From assembly GCA_963971405.1 (NCBI GenBank), contig OZ020486.1, forward strand, positions 6,781,419 through 6,845,418: a DNA stretch of 64,000 nt. The letters are read 5' to 3'. The translations under genes were made by a program, and so were the position numbers. The stretch comes from Psococerastis gibbosa (lineage: Eukaryota; Arthropoda; Insecta; Psocodea; Psocidae). Positions 1 through 11,264 of the stretch are shown here, in pieces. Under the pieces are notes generated by a model. That model did not search any database and was not told where the DNA came from. It saw nothing but the letters and a program-made list of their open reading frames with translations. The first letter of the stretch is position 1. Each line of letters opens with the position of its first letter.

Positions 1-364
1 CATTTGTATTAAAGAATATTAGCTATTGTAGTAGCACTGGAGTTTTTCGTTATAAATTTCAACCACCAATATTGCCTACTATATCAAACAAGCTTTTTCT
101 GCAAACGGTTATTGTTTCCTGTCAATAGCACGAATTGCTCGTCGCATGACTACAATTTTTATGGCTTTATGGGTGGTTTATACTTTGATGAAGTTGTAAA
201 CGCATTTGATTGGCGCTATTCGTTCGGAGCTGTTTACGACCCGACCTCGCGTGTCATATCTGTTGCTTTATGGGGCGTCAACTCTGACGTAAGAGACATC
301 AACGAACCTAAATACCCTAAGGAGATCCGACGCCAATTCAATAACAATTTTATTGTCTTTGTTT
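1..364 (+). other. Unassigned stretch with an 84-codon open frame (112-366)
   Basis: The frame from 112 to 366 reads as ordinary protein, with aromatic residues and no low complexity (for example NFYGFMGGLYFDEVV), but I recognise no family. It has no convincing splice sites and ends where a LINE tail starts. It could be a host exon fragment, a repeat remnant or chance. The rest of the stretch shows nothing. Confidence 0.25.
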
Positions 365-560
365 GATTTCTTCTACTTCCACCTTTACAGCACTTGATGA
401 CTTTGGTTTGCTCGACAACTCCAGTCATGTGGGTCTTGCTCGACTCTCCACCATCTAAGGAGAACTGCCAACTCGCTGCTCGCGAAGGTCGGTTTCTAAT
501 AATTCGTCCTTCCAGCGGTTTCGTGGATGCTCCAGGAGTCCTCCGTTTTACTCTCAGTTA
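365..560 (-). mobile_element. 5'-truncated LINE 3' end, family LG
   Basis: This stretch aligns by eye with 15767-16030, 58230-58440 and the reverse complement of 27640-27945. All share a block that reads like CTCCACCATCTA, an upstream Cys-poor coding tail and a GAA/TTC-rich end. On the minus strand the better copies encode a short Arg-Pro-Lys-rich LINE C-terminus ending in Glu repeats. Here the GAA tail is eroded to TTCTTCTACTTCC. It has no coding capacity left. Confidence 0.45.
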
Positions 561-804
561 GGAATTGAGTCATTGTTTATACATCTCTCTCTGTTTTCTT
601 ATATCATCCAGTGGGCCTACTATGGCGATTACATGATGTGTATTAATTTCAATGCCATATATAATTCTTTCAGCTTTAATTTTACTTAACTTGATCGGTT
701 GACGTTGGAAAGTAAATTGTGTATAGGTACCCATTCATAGCGATATTTATACACGGTTTTATTATTAGATAACAGCCTAATGTCAACTTTTTCTTTCATT
801 TCAG
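561..804. other. Sequence upstream of exon A; acceptor at its end
   Basis: This is AT-rich DNA without a recognisable element. It ends in a pyrimidine tract plus AG (TTTTTCTTTCATTTCAG at 788-804), which I take as the 3' splice site of exon A. Any 5' UTR exons and the promoter must therefore lie further left or outside the window. Confidence 0.5.
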
Positions 805-1571
805 GAGAGCCAGCGAATGTGCCAAAGGCATCCAACCAAATGATGTTGAGTTGGTACGCCCTCCTCAGCTTCTTCCTAGTGGCAGTTCATGGAACTAAAA
901 CAAAAAGTCTATCAACTTTGCAAACGTCATCTTCCACATCTCCAATAAAATCATCAGCATCTCCTATTTCAACGCTATCACATAGATCATCTGTATCATC
1001 TGAATCTGTTGGATTTCTAGTTGGGGTAGCGCCAATCGCGACTAACACACCTATTCAAGAATCAACATCAGCAAGAACAGATGTGAATACGCCAATGGCT
1101 GCGTCAATGAAGCGAAAACCGCTGCAACCCCAAAGAAAAGAAGAGCCACCAGTTTCAAAAGCAGCAACGAGCTCTTTTAACAAAATTTTGAGCTCATCGG
1201 AAGCAACTTTCGCTTACGTGACTCCATCTTCTACAACCATGAGACAATCCGCAACATCTTCCTCGTCATCTGATACGTTTACTCCGAATATCGTTTTCGC
1301 GCCGCCCCTTAAATCGCAACCGCGAATTTTAGAGATCACAACGCACGTCACAGAACCCCGTGGGGATCTTCAAGGGCCTCATATCGACGGGATTGAGGCC
1401 CATTTGGAGTCTGGTCAGCACGAGGAGATTGAAGAGGAGAGTCCCAAGCATAGAATACCAACGGCTGTTGAAGAGAAGTTGGAGGCGTTGTCTTGTGAAG
1501 TACCGCCGCTGCCGAGTACTTCTGTGCTATGGAATGGAAATCAGACGAGAGACCTCAAGCTACCCATTATG
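805..1571 (+). CDS. Exon A of a secreted or membrane protein (signal peptide plus Ser/Thr-rich region)
   Basis: This is an internal or second exon bounded by a strong acceptor (ends 804) and a consensus donor GTAAGT at 1572. I choose the ATG at 840 as the start because it opens a classic signal peptide, MMLSWYALLSFFLVAVHG. The 35 bases before it would then be 5' UTR. A second Met at 843 is also possible. After the signal, about 140 residues are rich in Ser, Thr and Pro, as in a mucin-like extracellular stalk. An acidic stretch (EEIEEES) and two Cys near the end follow. The exon ends exactly on a codon (phase 0), which fits exon B. I do not recognise the family from this exon. From memory, exons B and C recall the N-terminal non-EGF part of large insect EGF-repeat receptors, but that is a weak impression. 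Confidence 0.68.
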
Positions 1572-2613
1572 GTAAGTTTTATTTCGATAACCCAACTATA
1601 GGTATGTTCCTTAGGCCAGATGGCGACAAGACAGGCTACGGAACCACTAGAAGTATAAAGTACAGGGTGACCTGAAGAGGATGGCATCGTAGAGGAAGAT
1701 TAGGGAACGTGATGTCTGAAAAGAGGTGGTGCCAGAGTCGAAGCTCAACTCGAGCTATAGCACCGGAAGAAGACTAGCCTAAGAACTCTACTTGACTTGG
1801 TTGATTATTTTTGTAAGAGAGAAAACATGCCCATGTTCCAGCAGTATCAGGGGATGGAGTTATAAAAGCAGTGGGAAAGACGTTACCTTAAATTGCACGG
1901 GGAAGGGGTGCACACGTGATATTTGTTAATCGGTATAGGTCAATAGGCATAGGGTTGAAATAGATAACTTAAGCTAAGACAAAGCATATTCGAGTAAACA
2001 TATACAAATATGCAATAGGCTATTTATTTATTGTATCTTTAACAGATTACTCACACAGGCTACGATGAATTCAATGGATTTATCGAATAACGTTTCACTC
2101 GCCTCTCTAGGGGATACTTTGGGTGGAATTACGACAGGTTTCTCTGATTTTTTCATAGGCTACTTTGTAGAGACTTACACAAGTGCAAGTAAGCTACCAG
2201 CAACTATGCCATCGAAATCCTTAAATTATTTATTTACAGGGCTAAAAATTAAAAGGGCTAAAGATATTTCAGATGAATAAAATTAAATTTGAAGAATGGA
2301 CGAAACACCCAGAAAGCTTTCAAATCCACATTGCGTGGAAGGTAAATAAGCGTGCATCTGTTTTGAAAAAGCGCGAGATTATTTCAGCCGTTCTTTTGAA
2401 GGCTTGAGACAGCTGCCCCGCAGGTGTTGCCTTTCAAGTTAATTTGTGCTGAAAACATGAAAATGAGTGCCTTAATAAGGGTCAAAGGGTCAATTTGTCT
2501 AATAATGCTGACACTTGGTGATTTCATTAAAACTTGAATTTTGTACCTTTAAATATCTCTTGAGCAGACCAGTGTTGTTTAATTTGTCGGTACCTACCAA
2601 TGACGCAGAAATA
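1572..2613. other. Start of intron 1, with a possible LINE scrap
   Basis: The stretch begins with the donor GTAAGTTTT. Around 1610-1790 there is a region resembling the GAA-tailed LINE scrap at 43590-43735 (shared ACCTGAAGAGG), too decayed to classify. A 71-codon open frame at 2065-2280 has no support as a gene. No other structure is visible. Confidence 0.35.
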
Positions 2614-3530
2614 TACAGATTACAGAATTTATGCGGGGGGGGGGGGGGGAGAGGGCTTTAGGACCCCGAGACTTTGATCCCCCGGAGAAAAAAAATTTGA
2701 TAATAGGGCCCAAATTAGTGAGGTTTTACGCATTTTGCAAGCAGTAAAGTTGAGATTTTACAGACGAATAAACCTACCACTGAGGGGGCGCGGGGGTAAC
2801 CCCCGAAGAAATTGTTTGAAAAAATAGGCCTGAAATATTAGGGGGTTTTAAGCATTTTGAGTTGAAGCATCTTGAGTAATATATTTTTGTGAAAGTACTT
2901 GGTCAATATGTTGATTTTTTTCATTATGTCTTTCATGTGAAATAAGCTTACCAAGAATTAATTTCCATTTCGTTATTGTGGATACTGCCTTTCGCCTCCA
3001 TAACGTCTTTGTCACCAGAAATCCTGGTGGGGGCTATGGGTGCTTCTGGGGGGGGGGGGGGGGAGGGACTTGAAAAAATAGCTCTGAAGTATAGGGGTTT
3101 TAAGCATTATGAGTAATATATTTTTGTGAAAGTACTTGGTCAATATTTTGATTTTTTTCATGTCTTTCATGTGAAATAAGCATACCAAGAATTAATTTCC
3201 CTTTCGTAATTGTGGATACTATGCCTTTCGCCTCCATAACGTCGTTGTCACCAGAAATCCTGAGGAGGGGGAGCTACGGGTGGACCTGGGGGGGGGCTTA
3301 GCCCAGGACCCCCCCCCCCTATTTGTAACGCCAATGTTTGCAAGCAGTACAATTGAGATATTATAACGACGAATAAACCTACCATAGAGGGGGGCCTGGG
3401 GGTCTCCCGCGGAGGAAAATTTGGAAAAAATAGCTCAGAAGTATTGGGGTTTTAAGCATTTTGTAACATATTTTTATGGGGGCTAAGCCCTCCCCCCCAG
3501 GACCCCCATGTTTACGCCAATGTACAGATT
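2614..3530. mobile_element. G-rich non-autonomous element with 8-bp TSD (hAT-like), copy 1
   Basis: The element occupies 2622-3522 and is flanked by the direct repeat TACAGATT (2614-2621 and 3523-3530). Its right end reads GTTTACGCCAATG, matching the terminal inverted repeat of the better copy at 50773-51718. The left end has lost that motif. The interior consists of three or four degenerate modules of 250-300 bp. Each has a G-run, a CCCGGGGGT-like block, the phrase GGGGTTTTAAGCATT and a region with AAAGTACTTGGTCAATAT. There is no coding capacity. An 8-bp TSD is typical of the hAT superfamily, but other families also use 8 bp. Confidence 0.6.
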
Positions 3531-3859
3531 GCTCATAATGTGTGCTTAGCTTGTGGCATGAAAAATCTATATACTTCTTCGTCAGTGGTACACACTGCCA
3601 ATTTGGTCACATTGCACATTGCCTTTAACCACCTTTGACATTTCCCCCAACGTTTGCTGATTTGCTCACTATTGGCAATACTTAGCTTATGGTTAGGCAC
3701 GATCTAATCTATTTTATTATCGTTGGAGTTTTATTGGCAGTCCTGCAGCCTTCGGCTTATTGAACCCCGTTTCGCCTCCTAATGTATCCTGAGGTTTCAC
3801 ATTGTGCCTCTGGCTGCACCTTTCCCCCAAATGAAGAAAAAAAAATTAGATCTTAAATT
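3531..3859. other. No recognisable feature
   Basis: This is unique-looking intronic sequence between two mobile elements. I see no open frame, repeat or RNA fold in it. Confidence 0.5.
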
Positions 3860-4703
3860 AAAGAACCGGTCCGAGTTTACTCGAACATGCTTTCCAATTT
3901 ATCAATTAGTAGATAGAGAAAATGAGTACTATCATGGTAAATAATTTTCCTATAGTTAAATTTCGGACATCTCGTGGGGGGGGGGGGGGTTTGTCCACCT
4001 AACGTCACTGGAGGTGAAGTAAATTGTAGATAGGTCAGACATTACATTACCACACAGCAATAATGGCAGGGCACGCAATGCAATTTGAGCGTGAATTTCC
4101 ATTTTTTCAAAAACATTTTTTTTGCACAAACCAAATAGTTTTTTAGTTTTTTGGGAAAGCAACCTGTCCGGTTTCGTTACTCAATTTAAAACCTAAAACA
4201 TGCTTGAAGAAATAATCGATAGAAAGGTTTCGCAAAAAAAATTATTATTTAGTTATTTTTATTTTTTTACCCCCAGAAGTAAACTATCAAGGGGCAAGCG
4301 AGCCCCGCATTTTATCAACATTAATAACAGCTACAATATATGTGAATTTAAAATAAATCGTTTTGGAGAAATAATTTTTTTAGACGTTTTTTTTTTAGTT
4401 TTTTGAGAATAAAGCCCCCTCAAATTGAGTTGGCCCAAAATAAAAATAAATAGTCTCGACGCATGATTTTTGTAAACCTACATGCAAAATTTCATCAAAA
4501 TCGGCCGAGTAGTTTGCCCGGAAATAGACAGACATACAGACAGACATACATACATGCGGACAGACAGAGCGACAGACAGACATTTCGTGAAAACCAACTT
4601 TTTTGGGTTCCTGGTACCTCAAAACGTGTAATTCCGTTGAAATCTCGGAATCGGAAATTTCAACCATCACAAAGCTTTCCTTGTACTACGTATAAATTGG
4701 CAA
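3860..4703 (-). mobile_element. Family T element (TCTG-core), copy 1
   Basis: Family T is an unclassified element of about 850 bp that recurs through the window. One end is AAAGAACCGGTCCGAGT; the other is GTATAAATTGGAAAGC. Both ends contain the same 15-mer in inverted orientation (TGCTTTCCAATTTAT). Inside are a C/G run near a GTGACGT block, an AT-rich middle and a CAGA/TCTG microsatellite beside CATTTCGTGAAAACCA. This copy has a short, interrupted microsatellite at about 4527-4580. No credible protein is encoded; the open frames across the microsatellite are Cys/Val/Ser repeats. Confidence 0.65.
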
Positions 4704-6223
4704 ACAAAAATTGTGTACCTATTCCCGCCGTATTTCAGCCGTTAGCAACCTGGACACAGTTCTTTGCTGTCACACTACACTATCTGCAAGTAATATTGGA
4801 CAGGTTCACCCTTGCTTACACCTTCCACATCCTTGCTACACGCATACCTACTGTAAGCCAGACGTAACCAAGTACGTGGGCGAGTCATGAGACAGTGTAA
4901 GCTACTGTAGCTAGGTAGCCTAATTAATTTGGGGAGAAAGAACAGATCATGGAATGGAAATAATACATATGCTTAGCATACGACGAAGAAACTTTACTTC
5001 GGATTCAAATTAGTCTCCCACGAAACAATTTTAGTCACATGGGCTGGCGGGTTTCACTTGAAATGTTAATTGGAAGAAATTAACAAAGTTTGCCACTTTG
5101 CGAAGTGTCCCATACTAGTGTAGTCTAACTTTAGCTACCATCCACTCGTCTTCTTGCCACTTCAAGTTGGTGGTCGCCTTAATTCAGTCTCAAGTTTAAG
5201 GCGGCTGAATTGCCTTGTATGGTGCAGACACTTCAACTTCACCGGTCTGAAACTTACGATAAAACTTTTGGTTGAAGTTTGCCAACTCGTTTGATTGGTA
5301 GGCTGCCGTAATTCCAGAATTTGAGTTGATGCCAGCTTTTATTCAGTGCTCGGAAGGATGGTTTTTAAGCTAGGTAGGCAACAAAAAGGCCACTGATAGA
5401 ATGAATATACGATATGTATATATACATATAAACTATTGTACTATGTGTGGTCCCCAAGAACACGAAAACCGTTTACCGGAAGTTTCCATGATAATTGAAC
5501 CACTTTATATATCTTATCAAACCCTTAGATAAACAATTGTACGCCAGGTCAATCAATCAACCCTCGTTCGTTGATGTACTAATAAATGCATAATGCAATA
5601 GATATTCAGATTGCACTACATAGAAATGCAAAAAAAGAAGTGAAATGGTATTTAAAACAGAATGCGGAATAGAAATGAACGATAATGGCTCACCTTTATG
5701 GGGCACTATTTGAAAGATAAATGCTTTAGATGGCGACTGGAATGGGTTTTAGATTCCACTGTCCTTTAAAAGCTTAGTCCCATTTCAATATGTCATTTTT
5801 ATGCCTTCCACTGTCTGTTTTCGTGTCATTTTTAGTGAATTTATCAAAAAGAGAAATGATTTTTTGATTTTTCAGCAATCGTTCAGAGCTGTCATTGTTG
5901 GCTACTTGTAGGATTTGTACTGGTTGGGGTGCAGAAGGTTATAGGAAAAGAAAGGGGATTTGAAACGCATTATGAACGGTTGGAAAAAGGGAAAAGAACG
6001 TAGAAGGCTCAGTTATTATTGATAGCACGATCCCTACTTCATCCGACAAAATTATCAACATTTTGTGTATGCATGTATACGGACCTGAAATTTCAGGTTC
6101 AGGCGAAATAATGATATACCTTGTCGAATGTGGTATTTAAAAATGTCGTTCTTATCATGTAGCCTTTACACCTTCGACTGTTTGCAAGGCAAGTTGCATA
6201 CCTGAAACATATACGCCTAGGGA
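4704..6223. other. Intronic stretch without a recognised feature
   Basis: This is AT-rich sequence with no long open frame, no tandem repeat and no match to the other repeat families that I could detect. Confidence 0.45.
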
Positions 6224-6440
6224 TTGCCACTCACGGAGAGAGGGAGGGGCAGAGAGAGTGGCGTATCCGTGGAAATGATGAGCTACCAAGAACCTACGAT
6301 AGTAACCGAAATCAAGAGAGCCCGCATCAGGTGGCTAGGGGACTTGATACGAATGCCAGACAATAGGGCAACAAGTGCAGCCCCTAGGGTGAAGACGATA
6401 GGGACGACCACGGATACGATGGCTGGACAACTTTGAGGTC
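6224..6440 (+). mobile_element. Remnant of a LINE ORF2 C-terminus
   Basis: The 70-codon frame contains IKRARIRWLGDLIRMPDNRA. This is the well-known C-terminal signature of RTE/CR1-type retrotransposons (Arg-rich, W-hG-x-hhRM). The reverse transcriptase itself is absent and the frame ends soon after. It is a 5'-truncated, decayed copy. Confidence 0.6.
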
Positions 6441-6727
6441 GATCTGGGTCATATTATTTGGATATGTAAACATAATTTAAATAATATGTTAAGTTTCAGG
6501 CATAATGTCTAATACTTGATAGGCCCACTTTTTTGTGCAAACGTTTTTTTCAGAGGGTTTAGAGTGGCTTAGATGAAAAGCTGGTGGTATACTGTGTGGT
6601 ATATATACCTCCAAACCTATATTTATCCACAGTTCTGCACTGCATTTACACGGTCACGCGTGTTTCCTAATTTTGGTGAGAAAGTGACCACGTAGAATTC
6701 TGAAATTTAATAACTGGTGCCCACTGG

Positions 6728-6851
6728 CATAATGAACTGACCCGCGGGTCGTATACAAAATACAAAATAGCATGTATAATAGCGTGAATTAGGCCGTAGT
6801 TTAGCCCTAGCTTATCCCTGTACAATTGTGAAATGTGATAAATAAATAAAT
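6728..6851 (+). repeat. Short interspersed repeat N, copy 1
   Basis: This copy shares with 8592-8700 a block beginning AATGAACTGACCCGCGGGT and continuing through GTATACAAAATAC and TTTAGCCCTRGCTT. It ends in an ATAAATAAATAAATA tail into which the next element is joined. The origin is unknown. Confidence 0.5.
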
Positions 6852-7725
6852 AAAGAACCGGTCCGAGTTTACTCGAACATGCTTTCCAATTTATCAAAAT
6901 TAGTAGATGGAGAAAATGAGTAATTTCATGGTAAATAATTTTCCTATGGTTAAATTTCCGATATCTCGGGTGGGTGGGGGGTGGGGGGGTATTGTCCACC
7001 AGACGTCACTCGTCACTGGTGCACTGGTGGTGAGGTAAATTCTAGATAGGTCAGACCAACACATTACCACACAGCAATACTGGCAGGGCACGCAATGCAT
7101 TTGAGCGTGAATTTTCTATCATTTTTCCAAAAAAACATTTTTTTGTACAAAAACAAATACTTTTTTGGGAAAGCAACCTGTCCGGTTTCGTTACTCAATT
7201 TAACACCTAAAACATACCTGAAGGTAGAAATCATCGATAGAAAGGTGTCGCAGAAAAATTATTTTTTAGTAATTTCTCATTAAAATTGAGTCATTTTTAT
7301 TTTTTTACCCCCAGAAGCAAACTATCAAGGGGCAAGCGACCCCCCGCATTTTATCAACATTAACAACAACTACAATATATGTGAATTTAAAAGAAATCGT
7401 TGGAGCCGTTTTTGGGAAATAATTTTTTTAGACGTTTTTTTGAAGTTTTTTGAAAATAAAAACCCCCCAAATTGAGTTAGCCCAAAATAAAAATAAAATG
7501 GTTCCGAGGTATGATTTTTGTGAACCTACATGCAAAATTTCATCAAAATCGACTGAGTAGTTTGCCCTGAAATCGACAAACAGACAGACAGACAGACATT
7601 TCGTAAAAACCACTTTTTTGGGTTCCTGGGACCTTAAAACGTGTAAATCCGTTGATATCTCGGAATCGAAAATTTCGACCGTCACAAAGCTTTCCTTATA
7701 CTTCGTATAAATTGGAAAGCAATAA
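6852..7725 (-). mobile_element. Family T element, copy 2
   Basis: This is a full-length copy in the same orientation as copy 1, from AAAGAACCGGTCC to TATAAATTGGAAAGC. It has a CAGA repeat at about 7579-7598 and a G-run at 6971-6988. It is inserted directly after the ATAAATAAATA tail of repeat N. Confidence 0.7.
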
Positions 7726-7745
7726 ATAAAGTTTGAATAAAAAAA

Positions 7746-8032
7746 TTTGAAGTTTTTTGAAAATAAAAACCCCCCAAATTGAGTTAGCCCAAAATAAAAA
7801 TAAAATGGTTCCGAGGTATGATTTTTGTGAACCTACATGCAAAATTTCATCAAAATCGACTGAGTAGTTTGCCCGGAAATCGACAAACAGACAGACAGAC
7901 AGACATTTCGTAAAAACCACTTTTTTGGGTTCCTGGGACCTTAAAACGTGTAAATCCGTTGATATCTCGGAATCGAAAATTTCGACCGTCACAAAGCTTT
8001 CCTTATACTTCGTATAAATTGGAAAGCAATAA
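7746..8032 (-). repeat. Tandem duplication of the end of family T copy 2
   Basis: About 287 bp (7439-7725) are repeated 307 bp further on (7746-8032) with only isolated differences, for example CCCTGAAATC against CCCGGAAATC. The near-identity means the duplication is recent compared with the age of the element copies. Confidence 0.8.
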
Positions 8033-8490
8033 ATAAATAATGACTTTTTGTTCTAGTACTAAGCCAACCTATCGGAGTTAGGGCTGTAAAGCCCTCTCTT
8101 ACACTCAACTAGGAAAGCCCTGCTTTATTACATCGACTTCGATGGCCAGGTGGTAACGTGCTTGCGCTTGTGCGAGTCTTTACACCCCATGCAATCGGAG
8201 ACGTGTCGTACTCATTACGGGCAATAACCTACAGAGGAGACTGAAAAGGTCAATCGGATACATTCATTAAATTGTTTGTATGCGATTAATCTTTTTTTTT
8301 AAAAAGAAAAGAAAAAAAAACATTAAAATTGTGACTCACTGTATTTTTTATAACTTTTAAATTACATTTCATTGCATTACATGCCTTCCGAAGCATGGCC
8401 AGAAAATGTAACTAGTGTAGGACTCGAACCAACAACCTTTTGGGTGAAAGTCAGAGTCCAATCCACTACTCTACACGTCTTGCAACTACT
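8033..8490 (-). mobile_element. tRNA-derived SINE-A, copy 1, split by SINE-B
   Basis: SINE-A is a tRNA-derived retroposon. Read on its own strand it starts with a tRNA-like head (A box TAGCGTAGTGGTA, B box GGTTCGAGTCC, and an anticodon-arm region CTTTCACCCGAAAGG reminiscent of tRNA-Glu). The body contains GCCATGCTTCGGAGGGC and GAGAGGGCTTTATAGCCC, and the tail is ATTATTTATT. Here it is on the minus strand at 8033-8133 and 8376-8490, interrupted by SINE-B at 8134-8375. Confidence 0.75.
8134..8375 (+). mobile_element. SINE-B inserted in SINE-A
   Basis: SINE-B recurs at 36310-36475, 50040-50200, 50620-50755, 58748-58905 and 63828-63890. Its recurring blocks are CGACTTCGATGG, GTACTTGTGCGAGT, CGATCGGAAACGTGT, GAGGTCAATCGGATACATTC and ATTGTTTGTATGCGATTAA. 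It ends in a T/A-rich tail. Flanking ATTACAT repeats (8127-8133 and 8376-8382) look like its target-site duplication. The source RNA is not recognised. Confidence 0.6.
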
Positions 8491-8591
8491 ACTGGAACCA
8501 TCGCAAAAAGAAAACTTTCCAAAGTAATTACTGAAACAGAACAATGGATGATTTTGCTTCTGCAATATTCATCCAAATTTTACATGACTCG

Positions 8592-8700
8592 AATGAACTG
8601 ACCCGCGGGTGGTATACAAAATACTCGAATAGCTAGGATTACGGCTTGGTTTAGCCCTGGCTTGTCTCTGCAAAGTCCAAATTGTATTGTACCTACCTCG
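8592..8700 (+). repeat. Short interspersed repeat N, copy 2
   Basis: This matches 6728-6851 from GAATGAACTGACCCGCGGGT through GTATACAAAATAC to TTTAGCCCTGGCTTG, then diverges. Only these two copies are seen. Confidence 0.5.
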
Positions 8701-9864
8701 GGTTTGTTCATCCCCTGAGATTTTACACAGTGAATGTACACATTCATTTAATTTCCATGCTGGGTAAATGCACTAACCGCAACGTATATTGTTACAAATG
8801 AGGCAGAGGCTTTTTATGACGGGAGATGTAATAATTTTGTATTGCACCTACTGTACAATGTACATATATACCATTCGTTTCTCTAATTGTTTTCAGGGTT
8901 GAATTAATTTCATTTCAAATTAAGTTCATTTATGGCAGCGATTTCACAATATTTGTTGAATAAACGACGTCGCATTTCTTTTTGTTTAAATTACCTATAA
9001 TTAATTCTTCGTTGCACAGCTGCATAAATATGAAAATGGCCAAAATAAATTCATAAATAAAATACAAAATAAAACTTAAATACAAATTAAAATTCTTTCT
9101 CAAAACGCAGACTATTTACCGGCTGAATTACTACAATATTTTTGTAAGGAGTAAAACTAGTATGAAGCACATTACCTATCGTATTCTTCTTGAGTAGCCT
9201 AATAATAAAATAATAAAATTTAAATGCAAAAGCTTTTTATTTTAAATTTGTCATATCATGAAGCATGAATGAATGATCATTTTCATAGCTTTTAGTCTGC
9301 CCAACGAGGAATTGATTAGTATCGCCAAAAAGACCTGGCAGGTCATTTAAATAATTATGGTACAAAATATTTGTAATTCTCTGCCTTAATAAGCCAAAAA
9401 ACGCATCGTACCTTAATGCCCATAGCTGGCAATGCCCACTACAAAACTGTGTCAGTGCGAACATTCCGAAACATTCTACGTAAATTATAAGAAGAAGAAG
9501 AATTATTATGATATAAAGCACAATCTTATTGCTGTCAACATCTAAAATTGATTTGTTTGATTGATAGATAGTGATATTACAAATTCTTCCCTTGCTCCAT
9601 AAGCTCAGCACATTGTTGGAATAGATAATTGAAATATTTTGAATTATGTACAGCTATAACTGAGCCATTTATAATGACATATTTCAATTGATCATCTGAA
9701 ATTAAATTTTCTCCGTCTCGTGCTTGATATATTTCATAATAGAATTCGAGATCTGTCTGTCAAGCCCGTATGTTGGCAACGCGGCGTTTTCCACTGGTTG
9801 ACTGGTGAAACTGAAAAAATCGGGCTAATTGGTCACAGTCCGCTTGTATTTTTATTTAATTATT
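8701..9864. other. AT-rich intronic stretch without a recognised feature
   Basis: The sequence is very AT-rich with small AAT/GAAG tracts. A 124-codon minus-strand open frame (9237-9611) has the hydrophobic composition expected of AT-rich noise (a run of Ile/Leu) and no family resemblance, so I do not call it. Confidence 0.4.
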
Positions 9865-10733
9865 GCTTTCCAATTTATACGTAATATAAGGAAAGCTTTG
9901 TGACGGTCAAAATTTTCGATTCCGAGATTTCAACGGATTTACACGTTTTGAGGTCACAGGAACCCAAAAAAGTGGTTTTTACGAAATGTCTGTCGTTCTG
10001 TCTGTCTGTCTCTCTGTCAGTCTGTCTGTCTGTCTGTGCGTCGATTTCCGGGCAAACTACTCGGTCGATCTTGATGAAATTCGGCATGTAGGTTCACAAA
10101 GATCATACCTCGGAACAATTTTTTTATTTGGGGCTAACTTAATTTGGGGGGGTTTTATTCTCAAAAAACTCAAAAGAAACGTCTAAAAAAATTATTTCTC
10201 AAAAACGACTCCAACGATTTCTTTTAAATTCACATATATTGTAGTCGTTATTAATATTAACGAAATGCGTGGGGTCGCTTGCCCCTTGATATGTTGCTTC
10301 TGGGGGTAAAAAAATAAAAATAACTAAATTTTAATGAAAAATGTCTAAAAAATAGTTTTTTTTCTGCGAAACCTTTCTATCGATTATTTCTACCTTCAGG
10401 CATGTTATAGGTGTTAAATTGAGTAACGAAACCGGACAGGTTGCTTTCCCAAAATACTATTTGGTTTGTGCAAAAAAAAAAAAAAAATGAAAATTCACGC
10501 TCAAATGCATTGCGTGCCCTGCCATTATTGCTGTAAGTTATGTAATGTAATGTCTGACCTATCTAGAATTTACTTCACCTCCAGTGACGTCAAGTGAACA
10601 ACCCCCCCCCCCCCCCCCCCGAGAGGTCCGAAATTTAACTATAGGAAATTTTTTACCATGAAAGTACTCATTATCTCTATCTACTAATTGATGAATTGGA
10701 AAGCATGTTCGAGCAAACTCGGACCGGTTCTTT
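9865..10733 (+). mobile_element. Family T element, copy 3 (most complete + strand copy)
   Basis: It runs from GCTTTCCAATTTATACG to CTCGGACCGGTTCTTT. The order is AAGCTTTGTGACGGTC, then GTGGTTTTTACGAAATGTC, a TCTG-rich microsatellite (9987-10039), a GGGGGGTTTTATT block, GGGGTCGCTTGCCCCTTGA, ACCGGACAGGTTGCTTTCCC, a C-run of 20 (10601-10620), and the right end. It has no coding potential. Confidence 0.72.
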
Positions 10734-10737
10734 GTAT

Positions 10738-10900
10738 TGTTTCCGTGTGATTTTTTTTTTTTGGCAAACTGGTATGTACACGTCCTCTGCTATGTCAACC
10801 TACACCGGTTACAAGCGATAATGGACATGATAAAAGCTTACCATTGACGCAATGAAACAGACGAAAGCATGACGAAACCAAGTACAGATACCAGCTGTCC
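10738..10900 (-). repeat. Repeat C, partial copy 1
   Basis: Repeat C recurs at 16425-16600, 20404-20630, 22505-22775, 37023-37255 and 62505-63515. Read forward it has ATCTGTACTTGGTTAAGTCATG, CAATGGTAAGCTTGTCTCAG, GTATACCAGTTTGCCAATGG and GGGGTCGTTGGCATT (20 bases or fewer each, shown in parts). Here only the first half is present in reverse orientation. It abuts the right end of family T copy 3 at a point that matches the T/C junction at 63356. Confidence 0.55.
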
Positions 10901-11264
10901 GCTTGCAAGTCCTTTCCTTTTTTTCCTTCTCTACTTTTTACTGAGTGACCGAGGTACCGAGATAGATAATATGAGTAGTTCCGTGGCAAATAATTGATTT
11001 AGCCCCTAGGGTTGCCTCGATTTTCCCCATCTCAAAGCTCTCAATTAATTGAAAGTTCGGTCGATTGCATAATCTAGACAGCACAGTAATAATGACAGGG
11101 TGAGCAATGTATTAGGGACATACATTTTCCATAGTTTCTTCAAAAAATAATTTTTATTCAAAATGTTTTCGGTTTTGTTACTATATTGAACTCCTAAAAC
11201 ATATCTGAAGTTAAAAGCATCGGTTCCGCAGAAAAATTAATTTTTTATTCATTTTTAATTAAAA

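Noticed and set aside
780..804. ATG at 780 as the start of the exon A protein
   Set aside because: It lies upstream of a strong acceptor (TTTCATTTCAG) and would place the signal peptide internally; the ATG at 840 opens directly into the hydrophobic core.
2065..2280. 71-codon frame with an upstream pyrimidine-AG
   Set aside because: No donor in the right phase and no family resemblance; exons A and B already join in phase without it.
9237..9611. 124-codon minus-strand frame
   Set aside because: AT-driven composition with a long Ile/Leu run and no motif or splice signals.
9900..10186. Open frames rich in Ser-Val-Cys-Leu across the TCTG arrays (also 34176-34466, 41307-41591, 62526-62780, 7428-7992, 4395-4867)
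   Set aside because: They are translations of the TCTG/CAGA microsatellite and its flanks in family T; the same peptides recur wherever the repeat does and vary in frame.
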